Below, in pieces: positions 7,889-18,630 of a stretch of 27,562 nt of DNA. Origin of the DNA: Pseudomonadota bacterium. GTDB taxonomy: Bacteria > Pseudomonadota > Gammaproteobacteria > Burkholderiales > Burkholderiaceae. The stretch covers positions 1 to 27,562 of the forward strand of contig JAJXUC010000035.1 in the NCBI GenBank assembly GCA_021783435.1, read 5' to 3'. Positions within the stretch are counted from its first letter, which is position 1. Every line of letters starts with the position of its first letter. The notes beneath the pieces were generated by a model. The model was not told where the DNA came from and did not search any database. It saw only the letters and a list, made by a program, of their open reading frames with translations. The position numbers and the translations under genes are program-made.

Positions 7889-8806
7889 TCAGGGGCGCGC
7901 GGCGGCGCCGCGGCGGGTTTTGGCGGTTTCGGCCGCTGGTGCCAGCGCCAGCGGGGCCAGCGGTTTGAGCACCAGCACGTGACGGCCGCCGTTGACATGC
8001 GCCAGCGGCGCGCACAGCACGCGGGCGAAGGCGGCGTCGGGCCGGCGCTGCACGTCGATGACGCGCGCCACCGCCAGGCCTGCGGGGTAGATGCCGTCGA
8101 GCCCGCTGGTGACGAGGATGTCGCCCACGCGCACGGTGGTGTCGGCGGCCTGCCAGCGCAGCTCCAGTCCGCCCCGGGTGGCGTCGGCGTCGCCCGCCAG
8201 CACGCCGCGCTCGCCGTCGCGCGCGACTTCCACCGGCACATCGGAATCGCGGTCGGTCACGAGCGTGACCTGGGCGCCGAGCGGATCGACCTGCGTGACC
8301 TGGCCGAGCAGCCCGGTCTCATCCATCACCGGCGAGCCCAGCTCGATGCCTGCCAGGCTGCCGCGGTCGATGAACAGCTTGCGCGAGAACGGGTCGCTGG
8401 CCTGCGCCACGATCTCCGCCGCCGTGGTTCGCATCGGCACGTTGCGCTGCAATTTCAGCAGGGCCCGCAGACTGGCGTTTTCGGCCTGTAGCTGGCTGGC
8501 GAGTTCAGCTTTGAGTGCCAGTTGCACATTCGCCTTGCGTTGAGCCTGGGCATCGCGTTGTGCGGTCTGTAACGACTCGAAATGCACGGCCACCGCGCCC
8601 AGCGCCAGCACCGGCGCGCGCGCGACCTGAACCACGGGCTCGATGGCGGTGGCGATGACCTGGCGCAGCGGCGTGACGAGGTGCCAGCGCGCATCCATCG
8701 CCATCAGCAACAACGACAGCGCGGCATAGAACGCCAGGCGTGTGATCGCGGATGGTCCCTGCCGGAAGAATGGCGGCGGGGTGCGCTCCAGGGTTTGATA
8801 GGCCAT
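7889..8806 (-). CDS. mreC: Rod shape-determining protein MreC
   Basis: A bitopic inner-membrane protein whose periplasmic part binds and activates PBP2. The 305-residue product has a short cytoplasmic segment, a membrane helix at about 21-37 and a coiled coil at about 77-115 (rich in Gln, Ala, Leu and Glu). A beta-rich MreC domain follows to about residue 275, with DRGSLAGIELGSPVMDETGLLGQV, VTLVTDRDSDVPV and GDILVTSGLDGIYPAGLAVA, all typical of the family. The C-terminus is short, basic and Ala-rich. The gene lies 115 bases after the mreB stop and just before mreD. Confidence 0.95.
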   Translation of the reverse strand: MAYQTLERTPPPFFRQGPSAITRLAFYAALSLLLMAMDARWHLVTPLRQVIATAIEPVVQVARAPVLALGAVAVHFESLQTAQRDAQAQRKANVQLALKAELASQLQAENASLRALLKLQRNVPMRTTAAEIVAQASDPFSRKLFIDRGSLAGIELGSPVMDETGLLGQVTQVDPLGAQVTLVTDRDSDVPVEVARDGERGVLAGDADATRGGLELRWQAADTTVRVGDILVTSGLDGIYPAGLAVARVIDVQRRPDAAFARVLCAPLAHVNGGRHVLVLKPLAPLALAPAAETAKTRRGAAARP

Positions 8807-8921
8807 GGCAGGAGAGTTGCCGATTCAGCGGGCGGCGAGGCAGCGGATCAGGCGGCGCAGGCGGACGCGCGCCGTGGGCGAGGGCCGCGCCAGGCCGATG
8901 GCCGTGGAGCGGCCGCAGGCC

Positions 8922-11967
<3,046 letters not shown>

Positions 11968-11985
11968 GTTCCTGAGCCCATCACC

Positions 11986-13497
11986 ATGTCCAGCACCCCT
12001 GCCAGCTCCTGGGAAATCGTCATCGGCCTGGAAACGCATGTGCAGTTGTCCACGGCGTCGAAAATGTTTTCCACCGCGCCCACCGCGTTCGGCGCCGCGC
12101 CCAACACCCAGGCCAGCGTCGTCGACCTGGCGCTGCCCGGCGCGCTGCCGGTGGCGAATCGCGCTGCGGTGGAGCGCGCCATCCGCCTGGGTTTGGCCAT
12201 CCACGCGACGATCGCGCCGGTGTCGGTGTTCGCGCGCAAGAACTACTTCTACCCCGATCTGCCCAAGGGCTACCAGATCAGCCAGTTCGAGATTCCCGTG
12301 GTGCAGGGCGGCGTCGTGCCCTTCCTGTTCCATGGTGCGCTGCGCAGCGTGCAGCTCACCCGCGCGCATCTGGAGGAAGACGCCGGCAAGTCCATCCATG
12401 GCCTGGCCTTCGACGGCGGCGCCGCCACCGGCATCGACCTCAACCGCGCCGGCACGCCGCTGCTCGAAGTCGTGACCGAACCGGTGATGCGCAGCGCCGC
12501 CGAGGCCGCCGCCTACGCCCGCGCGCTGCATGCGCTGGTGATGTGGCTGGACATTTGCGACGGCAATCTGCAAGAGGGCTCGTTCCGCTGCGACGCCAAC
12601 GTCTCGGTGCGGCGGCCGGGCGGCGCACTGGGCACGCGCTGCGAGATCAAGAACCTCAACAGCTTTCGCTTTCTCGAACGCGCCATCACCCACGAGGCGC
12701 AGCGCCAGATCGAGCTGATCGAAGACGGCGGCACGGTGCGCCAGGAAACGCGCCTGTTCGACCCCGAGCGCGGCGAGACCCGCACCATGCGTACCAAGGA
12801 AGACTCGCACGATTACCGCTATTTCCCCGACCCCGACCTGCCGCCTCTGGTCATTGCCCCCGCATGGATCGAGCAGGTGCGCGCCAGCCTGCCTGAGCTG
12901 CCGGGGCAGATGGCCGAGCGTTTCATGCGCGACCACGCCTTATCCGCCGAGGACGCCGCCTACCTCACCCAAAGCCGCGCCCATGCCGCGTACTTCGAGG
13001 CCTGCCTGCAGGCGATGGGTGGCCGCAACGATGCAGCGCATGGCGCCAAGCTGGCGGCCAACTGGATCATGGGCGAACTCGCGGCGCACCTGAACCGCGC
13101 CGAGCTGGAGCTGGACGCCTCGCCCGTGAGCGCGGCGCAACTCGGCCTGCTCATCACCCGCCTGCAGGACGGCACGCTCAGCAGCAAGACCGCACGCGAG
13201 GTGTTCGCCGCGCTGTGGGATGGCGAGGGCGGCACGCCGGGCGCGGTGGACGCCATCATCGAAGCCCGCGGTCTGCGCCAGGTGAATGACACCGGCGCGG
13301 TCGCCGCAGCGGTCGCCGCCGTGCTCGCGGCCAACCCGAAGAACGTCGAGGAATACCGCGCCGGCAAGGCCAAGGCGCTCAACGCCCTGGTCGGCCAGGT
13401 GATGAAGGCCAGCGGCGGCCGCGCCAACCCGCAGCAGGTGGGCGAAGCGCTGCGCGCGGCGCTGGATGCCGCGCCCCCGCCGTCCCCATCGGCCTGA
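11986..13497 (+). CDS. gatB: Asp/Glu-tRNA amidotransferase subunit B
   Basis: Binds the misacylated tRNA, phosphorylates the side-chain carboxylate and amidates it. The 503-residue product has the GatB/E catalytic cradle at the N-terminus. Motifs are [11 protein letters not shown] near 13-23, [17 protein letters not shown] near 88-104, HLEEDAGKS, the [17 protein letters not shown] block and [16 protein letters not shown]. The [13 protein letters not shown] segment lies near 271-283, followed by a helical domain and the YqeY-like tRNA-binding tail (about 355-490). The start at 11986 is the only ATG that fits the family N-terminus. Presence of gatCAB implies that Gln-tRNA and/or Asn-tRNA is made by the indirect route in this organism. 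Confidence 0.97.
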   Translation: MSSTPASSWEIVIGLETHVQLSTASKMFSTAPTAFGAAPNTQASVVDLALPGALPVANRAAVERAIRLGLAIHATIAPVSVFARKNYFYPDLPKGYQISQFEIPVVQGGVVPFLFHGALRSVQLTRAHLEEDAGKSIHGLAFDGGAATGIDLNRAGTPLLEVVTEPVMRSAAEAAAYARALHALVMWLDICDGNLQEGSFRCDANVSVRRPGGALGTRCEIKNLNSFRFLERAITHEAQRQIELIEDGGTVRQETRLFDPERGETRTMRTKEDSHDYRYFPDPDLPPLVIAPAWIEQVRASLPELPGQMAERFMRDHALSAEDAAYLTQSRAHAAYFEACLQAMGGRNDAAHGAKLAANWIMGELAAHLNRAELELDASPVSAAQLGLLITRLQDGTLSSKTAREVFAALWDGEGGTPGAVDAIIEARGLRQVNDTGAVAAAVAAVLAANPKNVEEYRAGKAKALNALVGQVMKASGGRANPQQVGEALRAALDAAPPPSPSA

Positions 13498-13547
13498 AGC
13501 CGTGTTCCGGTCACGGCACCCCTTGCTCCAACCACGAGGTGTTCCTC

Positions 13548-14009
13548 ATGCCCCCAGCCTTCACGCTACGCCCCGTCGTGAGTGACGACTACGCTCAGTG
13601 GAAGCCGCTCTGGGATGGCTACAACGCGTTCTATGGCCGCACCGGGCCAACGGCGCTGCCGCCGGACATGACCGCGACCACCTGGGCGCGCTTTCTCGAC
13701 CCGGCCGAGCCCATGCACGCCGTGGTTGCCGAGCGCGACGGCCGATTGCTCGGCCTGGTGCACTTCCTGTTTCACCGCAGCACCACGCTGATTGCGCCGA
13801 CTTGTTACTTGCAAGACCTCTACACCCAGGAAGAGACGCGCGGCCAGGGAGTCGGCCGCGCCCTCATCCAGGCGGTGTACGAACGCGCAGCGGCGGCGGG
13901 CTCGCAGCGCGTGTATTGGCTCACGCACGAGACCAACCACGTCGCCATGCGGCTCTACGACCAGGTTGCCGAGAAGTCCGGGTTCGTGGTGTATCGCAAG
14001 GTGCTCTAG
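13548..14009 (+). CDS. GNAT-family N-acetyltransferase
   Basis: A 153-residue acetyl-CoA-dependent N-acyltransferase of unknown substrate. The GNAT fold is complete: an N-terminal strand FTLRPVVSDDYAQW, a central strand pair (HAVVAERDGRLLGLVHFLFH), the acetyl-CoA loop TRGQGVGRAL (around 101-110, Q/RxxGxG/A type) and the C-terminal WLTHETNHVAMRLYDQVAEKSGFVVYRK, where the Tyr and following loop fit the usual general-acid region. The start at 13548 is chosen because an ACGAGG ribosome site sits 9 bases upstream; an in-frame GTG at 13539 lies too close to that site. It is 50 bases after gatB and may be read through from it. It converges on the MFS gene. Confidence 0.85.
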   Translation: MPPAFTLRPVVSDDYAQWKPLWDGYNAFYGRTGPTALPPDMTATTWARFLDPAEPMHAVVAERDGRLLGLVHFLFHRSTTLIAPTCYLQDLYTQEETRGQGVGRALIQAVYERAAAAGSQRVYWLTHETNHVAMRLYDQVAEKSGFVVYRKVL

Positions 14010-14011
14010 CG

Positions 14012-14040
14012 GCCGGCGGCATGCGCTGCATGCCAGCGGC
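14012..14040. terminator. Hairpin between convergent GNAT and MFS genes
   Basis: Begins 2 bases after the GNAT stop. A perfect 7-bp stem GGCATGC-GCT-GCATGCC (14018-14034) is extended by an outer GCCG/CGGC pairing (14012-14015 with 14037-14040) across a 2-base internal loop. There is no T-run on either side, so it is not a canonical intrinsic terminator. Its position between convergent genes suggests a bidirectional transcript-end structure. Confidence 0.5.
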
Positions 14041-14090
14041 TCCTCTTGGGGCCGGACCCCGCAAGCCGCCGCAAGCCGGAATTCGTAACC

Positions 14091-15428
14091 TCAGGCCTGA
14101 GCGACCAAGGCCAGCAAGGCGCCGCCCAGCGTCACACTGGCACCTAGCACCATGGCCTCGCTGAACCCCACGCCCGCGCTGCTGCTCGCCGCGAACACGC
14201 TGCCCAGCACACCCACCCCCAAGGTGGCACCGACCATGCGCGCGGTGTTGATCATCGCCGAGGCGGTGCCGGCGCGGGCGGGTTCCGCCGCCGCCACGGC
14301 GCTGGCCAGCACCGGCCCGGTGTTCAGGGCCATGCCCACGCCGGTGAGGAACAAACCGACTTCGGCCAGCCACAGACGCTGCCCGGCGTGGGTGCATGCC
14401 AGCACGGCGATGCCCGCGCCGATCAGCCCCATGCCGCCCACCATCAGGCGGCGCGTGCCGAAGCGCACGCTCCACGGCCCCGAGCGGTGCGACAGCGCGA
14501 CGAAGGCCAGCGACATCGGCAACAACGCCAGGCCCGCGCCGGTGGCGTCGAGCACGCCACCGCGCAACCAGCTCAGCGGCAGCAGGAACAGCACGCCGTA
14601 CATGCCGAAGGTCATCGCCATCGCGACGCCATTGGCCACCGCCAGCCCGGCGTTGCGCAGCAGCGGCAAGGGGATCATCGCCCCTGCGCCCGTGCGCCGC
14701 TCGGCGTGCACGAACAGCAGCGCCGCGACCACGCTCGCGGCCACAGCGGGCAGCATGAAGCGATGCACGATCGCGGCCACCGCCAATCCCGTCAGCGCGA
14801 GACCGCCGAACAACTGCCCTGGCAGATCGACGCGCCGCCCTTGCGCATCGCTTGACTCGGGAATGGCGTGCGGCGCCCACCCCAGCACCGCCAGACCCAA
14901 CGGCACGATCAGCAAAAACACGCTACGCCAGCCCGCCGTCTGAATCAGCCAGCCGCCCAGGGTCGGGCCGATGGCCAGCGCCGCGCCATTGGTACCGGCC
15001 CACACGCCGATGGCGTGCGCACGCTCGTGCGGGTCGGCCCAGATGACGCGGATCAGTGCCAGGCTGGCGGGCAGCAGCAACGCGGCGCCGATGCCGGCCA
15101 GCCCACGACCTGCGATCAGCGCCGCGATATTGGGCGCAAGCCCGGCGAGCAGCGAGCCGAGCACGAACACCGCAGCGCCCGTCTGCAGAACGCGCCGCCG
15201 CCCGAGCAGATCGGCCAGGGTGCCGCCGGTCATCAGCAGCGCGGCATAGCTCAGGTTGTAAGCGTCCACCACCCATTGCAGCGCCGGCAGCGGCGCGTGC
15301 AGGCCGACGCCGATGGCATGCACCGCCAGATTGACCACCGAGGTGTCCACCTGGGCGATGAGTACGGCCAGGCAGAGAATGAACAGGATGACGCGGCGAT
15401 TGGTGGGCGTGGTGGTGTTGCGGGGCAT
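14091..15428 (-). CDS. MFS drug/solute exporter (DHA2-like)
   Basis: A 445-residue major facilitator superfamily transporter, inner membrane, probably a proton antiporter. Visible features are the first helix with LIAQVDTSVVNLAVHAIG (the D in helix 1 is typical of EmrB/QacA-like exporters), LQWVVDAYNLSYAALL and motif A GGTLADLLGRRRVL near 68-81. The GRGLAGIGAALLLPASLALI helix and the motif C-like segment GAALAIGPTLGGWLIQ follow. About 12-14 helices are predicted; the length is shorter than the common 14-helix members (about 500). Substrate is unknown. The gene is divergent from an ArsR-type regulator across a 136-base gap with an 18-bp palindrome, so it is probably repressed by that protein. 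Confidence 0.88.
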   Translation of the reverse strand: MPRNTTTPTNRRVILFILCLAVLIAQVDTSVVNLAVHAIGVGLHAPLPALQWVVDAYNLSYAALLMTGGTLADLLGRRRVLQTGAAVFVLGSLLAGLAPNIAALIAGRGLAGIGAALLLPASLALIRVIWADPHERAHAIGVWAGTNGAALAIGPTLGGWLIQTAGWRSVFLLIVPLGLAVLGWAPHAIPESSDAQGRRVDLPGQLFGGLALTGLAVAAIVHRFMLPAVAASVVAALLFVHAERRTGAGAMIPLPLLRNAGLAVANGVAMAMTFGMYGVLFLLPLSWLRGGVLDATGAGLALLPMSLAFVALSHRSGPWSVRFGTRRLMVGGMGLIGAGIAVLACTHAGQRLWLAEVGLFLTGVGMALNTGPVLASAVAAAEPARAGTASAMINTARMVGATLGVGVLGSVFAASSSAGVGFSEAMVLGASVTLGGALLALVAQA

Positions 15429-15484
15429 GGCGCATGAGGTTTGCGTGGGCAGGCCGCCATCGTCGGCCGATCCGTTGCGCCATG

Positions 15485-15502
15485 CTTCGGCGCGCGCCGA
15501 AG
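15485..15502. promoter_or_regulatory. 18-bp perfect palindrome, putative operator
   Basis: CTTCGGCGC followed by its exact reverse complement GCGCCGAAG, located 57 bases before the MFS start and 63 bases before the regulator start. A dimeric winged-helix regulator encoded next to it could bind here and control both genes. The palindrome is seen directly. The binding partner is inferred from position. Confidence 0.55.
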
Positions 15503-15564
15503 TGTGCCGCGCGTGTTACGGCCACAATCACGGCATCGCCAACCGCATGCGCCGGAGACCCACG

Positions 15565-16251
15565 ATGACCCAGGACCTCGACATCGCCCGCATCGCCGCG
15601 CTGGTGGGCGAGCCGGCGCGCGCCGCCATGCTGCTGGCGCTGGGAGATGGCCGCGCGCTGCCCGCGGGCGAACTGGCGGCCTGCGCCGGGGTGAGCGCGG
15701 CCACCGCCAGCGGCCATCTCGGCGCGATGCGCGACGCGGGGCTGCTCGATGCGAAGCAGCAGGGCCGCCACCGCTACTACCGGCTGGCGTCGGCGCAGGT
15801 TGCCGCGCTGCTGGAATCGCTGATGCTGGTGGCGGCGCAGAACCCGGCGCGCGTGGCGACCTCTCGCGTCGATCCGCTGCTGCAAGCCGGGCGCACCTGC
15901 TACAGCCACCTCGCCGGGCGCCTGGGCGTGGCCATCTGCGACGCCCTGATCGCCCGCGGGGGCCTGCAGGTCGACGACGATATTGCCCACTTCAGCGCGC
16001 AAGGCATCCGCCTGCTGGACGATTTCGGCATGGATGTCCGGCACCTGCACCGCCATCCCATGGCAAAAACCTGCATCGACTGGAGCGAGCGCCGCCATCA
16101 CCTCAGCGGCCCCACCGGCGTGGCGATCGACCGCCGCTGCCTGGAACTCGGCTGGGTGCGGCATCATCTCGACAGCCGCGCGGTGAGCGTCACTGCGGCG
16201 GGTAGGCGAGGCTTGCACAACTGGCTCGGCATCGACCTGCGCGCCAGTTGA
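15565..16251 (+). CDS. Long ArsR/SmtB-type winged-helix regulator
   Basis: A 228-residue DNA-binding regulator. Residues about 5-85 form the ArsR winged helix: IAALVGEPARAAMLLALGDGRALPAGELAACAGVSAATASGHL..., a recognition helix near 43-57, and the wing KQQGRHRYYRL (64-73). Unlike the roughly 100-residue classical members, an additional domain of about 130 residues follows. It has GRTCYSHLAGRLGVAICDALI (109-129), MAKTCIDWSERRHHL (166-180) and C192, possible ligand or redox-sensing cysteines. The start at 15565 (MTQDLDIARI) has a GGAGA ribosome site; an upstream ATG at 15547 is also in frame. The gene is divergent from the MFS exporter, its likely target. Confidence 0.85.
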   Translation: MTQDLDIARIAALVGEPARAAMLLALGDGRALPAGELAACAGVSAATASGHLGAMRDAGLLDAKQQGRHRYYRLASAQVAALLESLMLVAAQNPARVATSRVDPLLQAGRTCYSHLAGRLGVAICDALIARGGLQVDDDIAHFSAQGIRLLDDFGMDVRHLHRHPMAKTCIDWSERRHHLSGPTGVAIDRRCLELGWVRHHLDSRAVSVTAAGRRGLHNWLGIDLRAS

Positions 16252-16334
16252 TGCAACAAGGGTGAAGGCGGCAGGAACCGGGCGGGCGTAAGGGTCGTTC
16301 GTCATCTGGTCCCCCTGCCGGACAGACCCAGCGT

Positions 16335-16340
16335 CACAAT
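16335..16340 (+). promoter_or_regulatory. Candidate -10 box of the MpaB-type oxygenase gene
   Basis: CACAAT placed 6 bases before the ATG at 16347. There is no ribosome site in the short remaining leader (ACCCCC), again suggesting a leaderless transcript. No convincing -35 is visible. Confidence 0.35.
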
Positions 16341-16346
16341 ACCCCC

Positions 16347-17333
16347 ATGCTCGAATCTCTCGCATCCCCCTTGCGCCAGGCGCTGGCGCGGCAAGTGCGC
16401 AGCCTTGCCGGCGACAGCCGCGCCGCGCTCGACTTCACCCAGCCCGTGGGAGACCCCGGCTGGTTCGGCCCCGACTCGGTGGCCTGGCGCGTGCATGCCG
16501 ATTTCGTCGCCATGATGACTGGCGGCATCGGCGCGCTACTGCTGCAGGCACTGCACCCGCTGGCGCTGGCCGCGGTGTGGGACTACTCCGATTTCCGCGA
16601 CGACTTGCGCGGCCGGCTGCATCACACCGCGCTGTTCATCGCCACCACCACCTACGGTCCCTGCGCTGCGGCGCAGGATGCGGTGGAGCGCGTGCGTGCC
16701 ATCCACGCCCAGGTGCGCGGCGTGGCGCCAGATGGCCGCAGTTACTCGGCCGACGACCCGCATCTGCTCAGCTTCATCCACGTCGCCGAGGTCTACAGCT
16801 TCGTCACCGCGTACGACTGGCTGATGCCGGCGCACTCCGCCGGTTCGCGCCCAACCGGGCCGGCGGCATTGTCGCTGCGCGAGCGCGATGCCTATGTCGC
16901 CGAGATGGCGCGCGTACCGCTGGCCCTCGGCGCCACCGAGGTGCCGCACGACTGGGCCGGCCTGCTGGCGCAACTGGAGAGCTATCGGCCCGAACTCGAA
17001 GGCGGTCCTCGCCCGCAAGCCATTTTGCGCATGCTCCGCGGCATGTCGCGCCAGCCCCCTGGCCAGACCGCGGCCGAGAGTGCGATGCGCCGCCTGCAGG
17101 CGGCGCTGGGCGGGCGGCTCAGTGCCGTGCCACTGCATCTGATGATGACCGCCGCCACCGCGCTGCTGCCGCCCTGGGCGCAACCGCTCTACGCCCTGCC
17201 GGCACCACACCCGCTGCAGCTCGCTCCCACCCGGACCGCACTGCGCACCGCTGTGCCGTTGATGCGCTGGGCGCTGCGCGACGGCGTGGCGGCGCAGGCG
17301 CGCCTGCGCTTTCAAGCACCACCGTGTGCCTGA
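16347..17333 (+). CDS. Oxygenase MpaB-family protein (DUF2236)
   Basis: A 328-residue member of the DUF2236/MpaB family, related to the latex-clearing protein Lcp and fungal MpaB; characterised relatives are heme-b dioxygenases. Family features visible are the N-terminal GWFGPDSVAWRVHADFVAMMTGGIGALLLQALHPLALAAV region (about 38-76, with the conserved ALHP), then RLHHTALFIATTTYG. Next come RVRAIHAQVRGVAPDGRSYSADDPHLLSFIHVAEVYSFV (about 114-153), whose arginine, histidines and aspartates are the candidate heme and active-site residues. No signal peptide is seen. The substrate in bacteria is unknown. It is a single gene, 95 bases after the ArsR-type regulator. Confidence 0.85.
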   Translation: MLESLASPLRQALARQVRSLAGDSRAALDFTQPVGDPGWFGPDSVAWRVHADFVAMMTGGIGALLLQALHPLALAAVWDYSDFRDDLRGRLHHTALFIATTTYGPCAAAQDAVERVRAIHAQVRGVAPDGRSYSADDPHLLSFIHVAEVYSFVTAYDWLMPAHSAGSRPTGPAALSLRERDAYVAEMARVPLALGATEVPHDWAGLLAQLESYRPELEGGPRPQAILRMLRGMSRQPPGQTAAESAMRRLQAALGGRLSAVPLHLMMTAATALLPPWAQPLYALPAPHPLQLAPTRTALRTAVPLMRWALRDGVAAQARLRFQAPPCA

Positions 17334-17453
17334 GCGCGGACGCTCCAACGGCAACCCGACAACGCTGCCACGCCAGTATGCATGGGGGTGTATACGTGGC
17401 TTGATGCGTCGCAATGCATCGGCGAAATTGCTCGGTTTCATCGAAACTATTTG

Positions 17454-17482
17454 TTGGACTCGTTTCAAATTTTCTGGAGAAT
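17454..17482 (+). promoter_or_regulatory. Candidate sigma-70 promoter of the rhodanese-DsrE genes
   Basis: TTGGAC (17454-17459), a 17-base spacer, then GAGAAT (17477-17482). Transcription would start near 17489, leaving a leader of about 24 bases with a GAGGA ribosome site (17501-17505) before the ATG at 17513. Upstream lies a short inverted repeat, GATGC-8-GCATC (17403-17420). The match to consensus is moderate only. Confidence 0.4.
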
Positions 17483-17512
17483 GCGCACACATTCATCAAT
17501 GAGGAAATTGCG

Positions 17513-18496
17513 ATGGAGCGATGGAACAAGCTGTGGCGACTTTGGGTTGGCGCGGCTGTGCTGGGCTTGTGCGGATGGGCGCAAGCAGGGGTGTTGCCCG
17601 GCCCGCTGGTGACGCCGCAATGGCTCCATGCCCATGCCAAGGATGTGCAGGTCGTCGATCTTCGCGACAACCTCAATAGCTTGTCGGACGACCCGAAGTT
17701 CACCACGGTGAATGGCAGGAAGGTGCTCGACGTGGTGGGCGGCCACATCGAAGACGCGCTGTCGGTCAACTTCTGGGGGCTGCGGCACAAGCGGGACATC
17801 GACGGCAAGAGCGTGGACTTTCTGCTGCCCACGGCCGAGGAATTCCAGGCCAGCATGCAAGCCGTGCAATTGCAGCAGGACAAACCCATCGTCATCGCCC
17901 CCACGGGCGACGATGCGACCTCGCTGCAGGAAGCCGCGTTTTTCGCCTGGGAACTGCAACTGTTTGGCGTTCCGGCCGAGCAGATTGCGGTGCTCGACGG
18001 CGGCACGCATGCGTGGATCGCCGCCGGCTACCCGGTGGACACCGATGCCATCGCCCCCATGACCTCCAGCGCATGGAAGGCCAAAGCGCCCAACCCCGAA
18101 CTCCTGGCCACGATTGCGCAAGTGCAGGCGGCGCAGCGTGCGCACCAGCCGCTGCTGGATGCCCGGCCGTTGGCGCAGTTTGCCGGGCTTGAGCGCACGC
18201 CCGTGGTGCCGGTGTTCGGGCGCCTGGCCGGTTCGCGCGCGTTGCCGGCGGAACTGCTGTATCGCCAAGCGGCCGACGGCTCTTGGCACTTCCTCACGTC
18301 TGCGCAGTACAAGACGGTGTTCGCGCTCGACGGCGTAGCGCGCCCGCAGCGCGGCATCCTCTATTGCAACACCGGCCAATACGCCGCTGGCGCCTGGTTC
18401 GTGCTCGACCGCATCGTGGGCCTCAAGGGATTGCGTGAATACCCCGGCGGCATGAACGAGTGGGTGCAACGCGGCCTGCCTGTCGTCCAATTCTGA
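17513..18496 (+). CDS. Exported tandem-rhodanese sulfurtransferase
   Basis: A 327-residue protein with a Sec signal peptide (residues 1-25, MERWNKLWRLWVGAAVLGLC... AQA) and two rhodanese domains. The N-terminal domain (about 30-175) has QVVDLRDN and GGTHAWIAAGYPV, but its loop around 129-137 (APTGDDATS) lacks cysteine, so it should be non-catalytic. The C-terminal domain (about 195-325) carries the active loop Cys285-NTGQYA in LYCNTGQYAAGAWFVL, followed by YPGGMNEWVQRGLPV. It should transfer sulfane sulfur from thiosulfate or a persulfide in the periplasm. A GAGGA ribosome site supports the start. The next gene is an exported DsrE-like protein, suggesting a shared sulfur-handling role. Substrate and acceptor are unknown. 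Confidence 0.9.
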   Translation: MERWNKLWRLWVGAAVLGLCGWAQAGVLPGPLVTPQWLHAHAKDVQVVDLRDNLNSLSDDPKFTTVNGRKVLDVVGGHIEDALSVNFWGLRHKRDIDGKSVDFLLPTAEEFQASMQAVQLQQDKPIVIAPTGDDATSLQEAAFFAWELQLFGVPAEQIAVLDGGTHAWIAAGYPVDTDAIAPMTSSAWKAKAPNPELLATIAQVQAAQRAHQPLLDARPLAQFAGLERTPVVPVFGRLAGSRALPAELLYRQAADGSWHFLTSAQYKTVFALDGVARPQRGILYCNTGQYAAGAWFVLDRIVGLKGLREYPGGMNEWVQRGLPVVQF

Positions 18497-18509
18497 GCCC
18501 TGAGCCGCA

Positions 18510-18546
18510 CCGGGGCGATCGAGGCAGAGATCTCCAACCGCCCCGG
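18510..18546 (+). other. Strong intergenic hairpin after the rhodanese gene
   Basis: CCGGGGCG (18510-18517) pairs with CGCCCCGG (18539-18546), a perfect 8-bp GC stem with a 21-base loop that itself contains GAG/CTC pairing. It starts 14 bases after the rhodanese stop and has no T-run. It could protect the upstream mRNA or reduce read-through into the DsrE-like gene. Confidence 0.5.
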
Positions 18547-18573
18547 CCGCCGCAGCTTGCAACACGCATCGGA

Positions 18574-18600
18574 CCCCTGGCGTGCCGTGACCAACAGGGG
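18574..18600 (+). other. Second intergenic hairpin before the DsrE-like gene
   Basis: CCCCTG (18574-18579) pairs with CAGGGG (18595-18600), with flanking GG/CC that can extend the stem past one mismatch. It ends 30 bases before the DsrE-like ATG. Together with the hairpin at 18510-18546 it fills most of this 134-base gap. Confidence 0.4.
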
Positions 18601-18630
18601 CCCAACCCACCCGTTCACGAGGAGACCATC

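Noticed and set aside
14923..16365. 480-codon minus-strand frame across the regulator and part of the MFS gene
   Set aside because: Runs antisense to the ArsR-type gene and out of frame through the MFS gene; its composition is that of a shadow frame.
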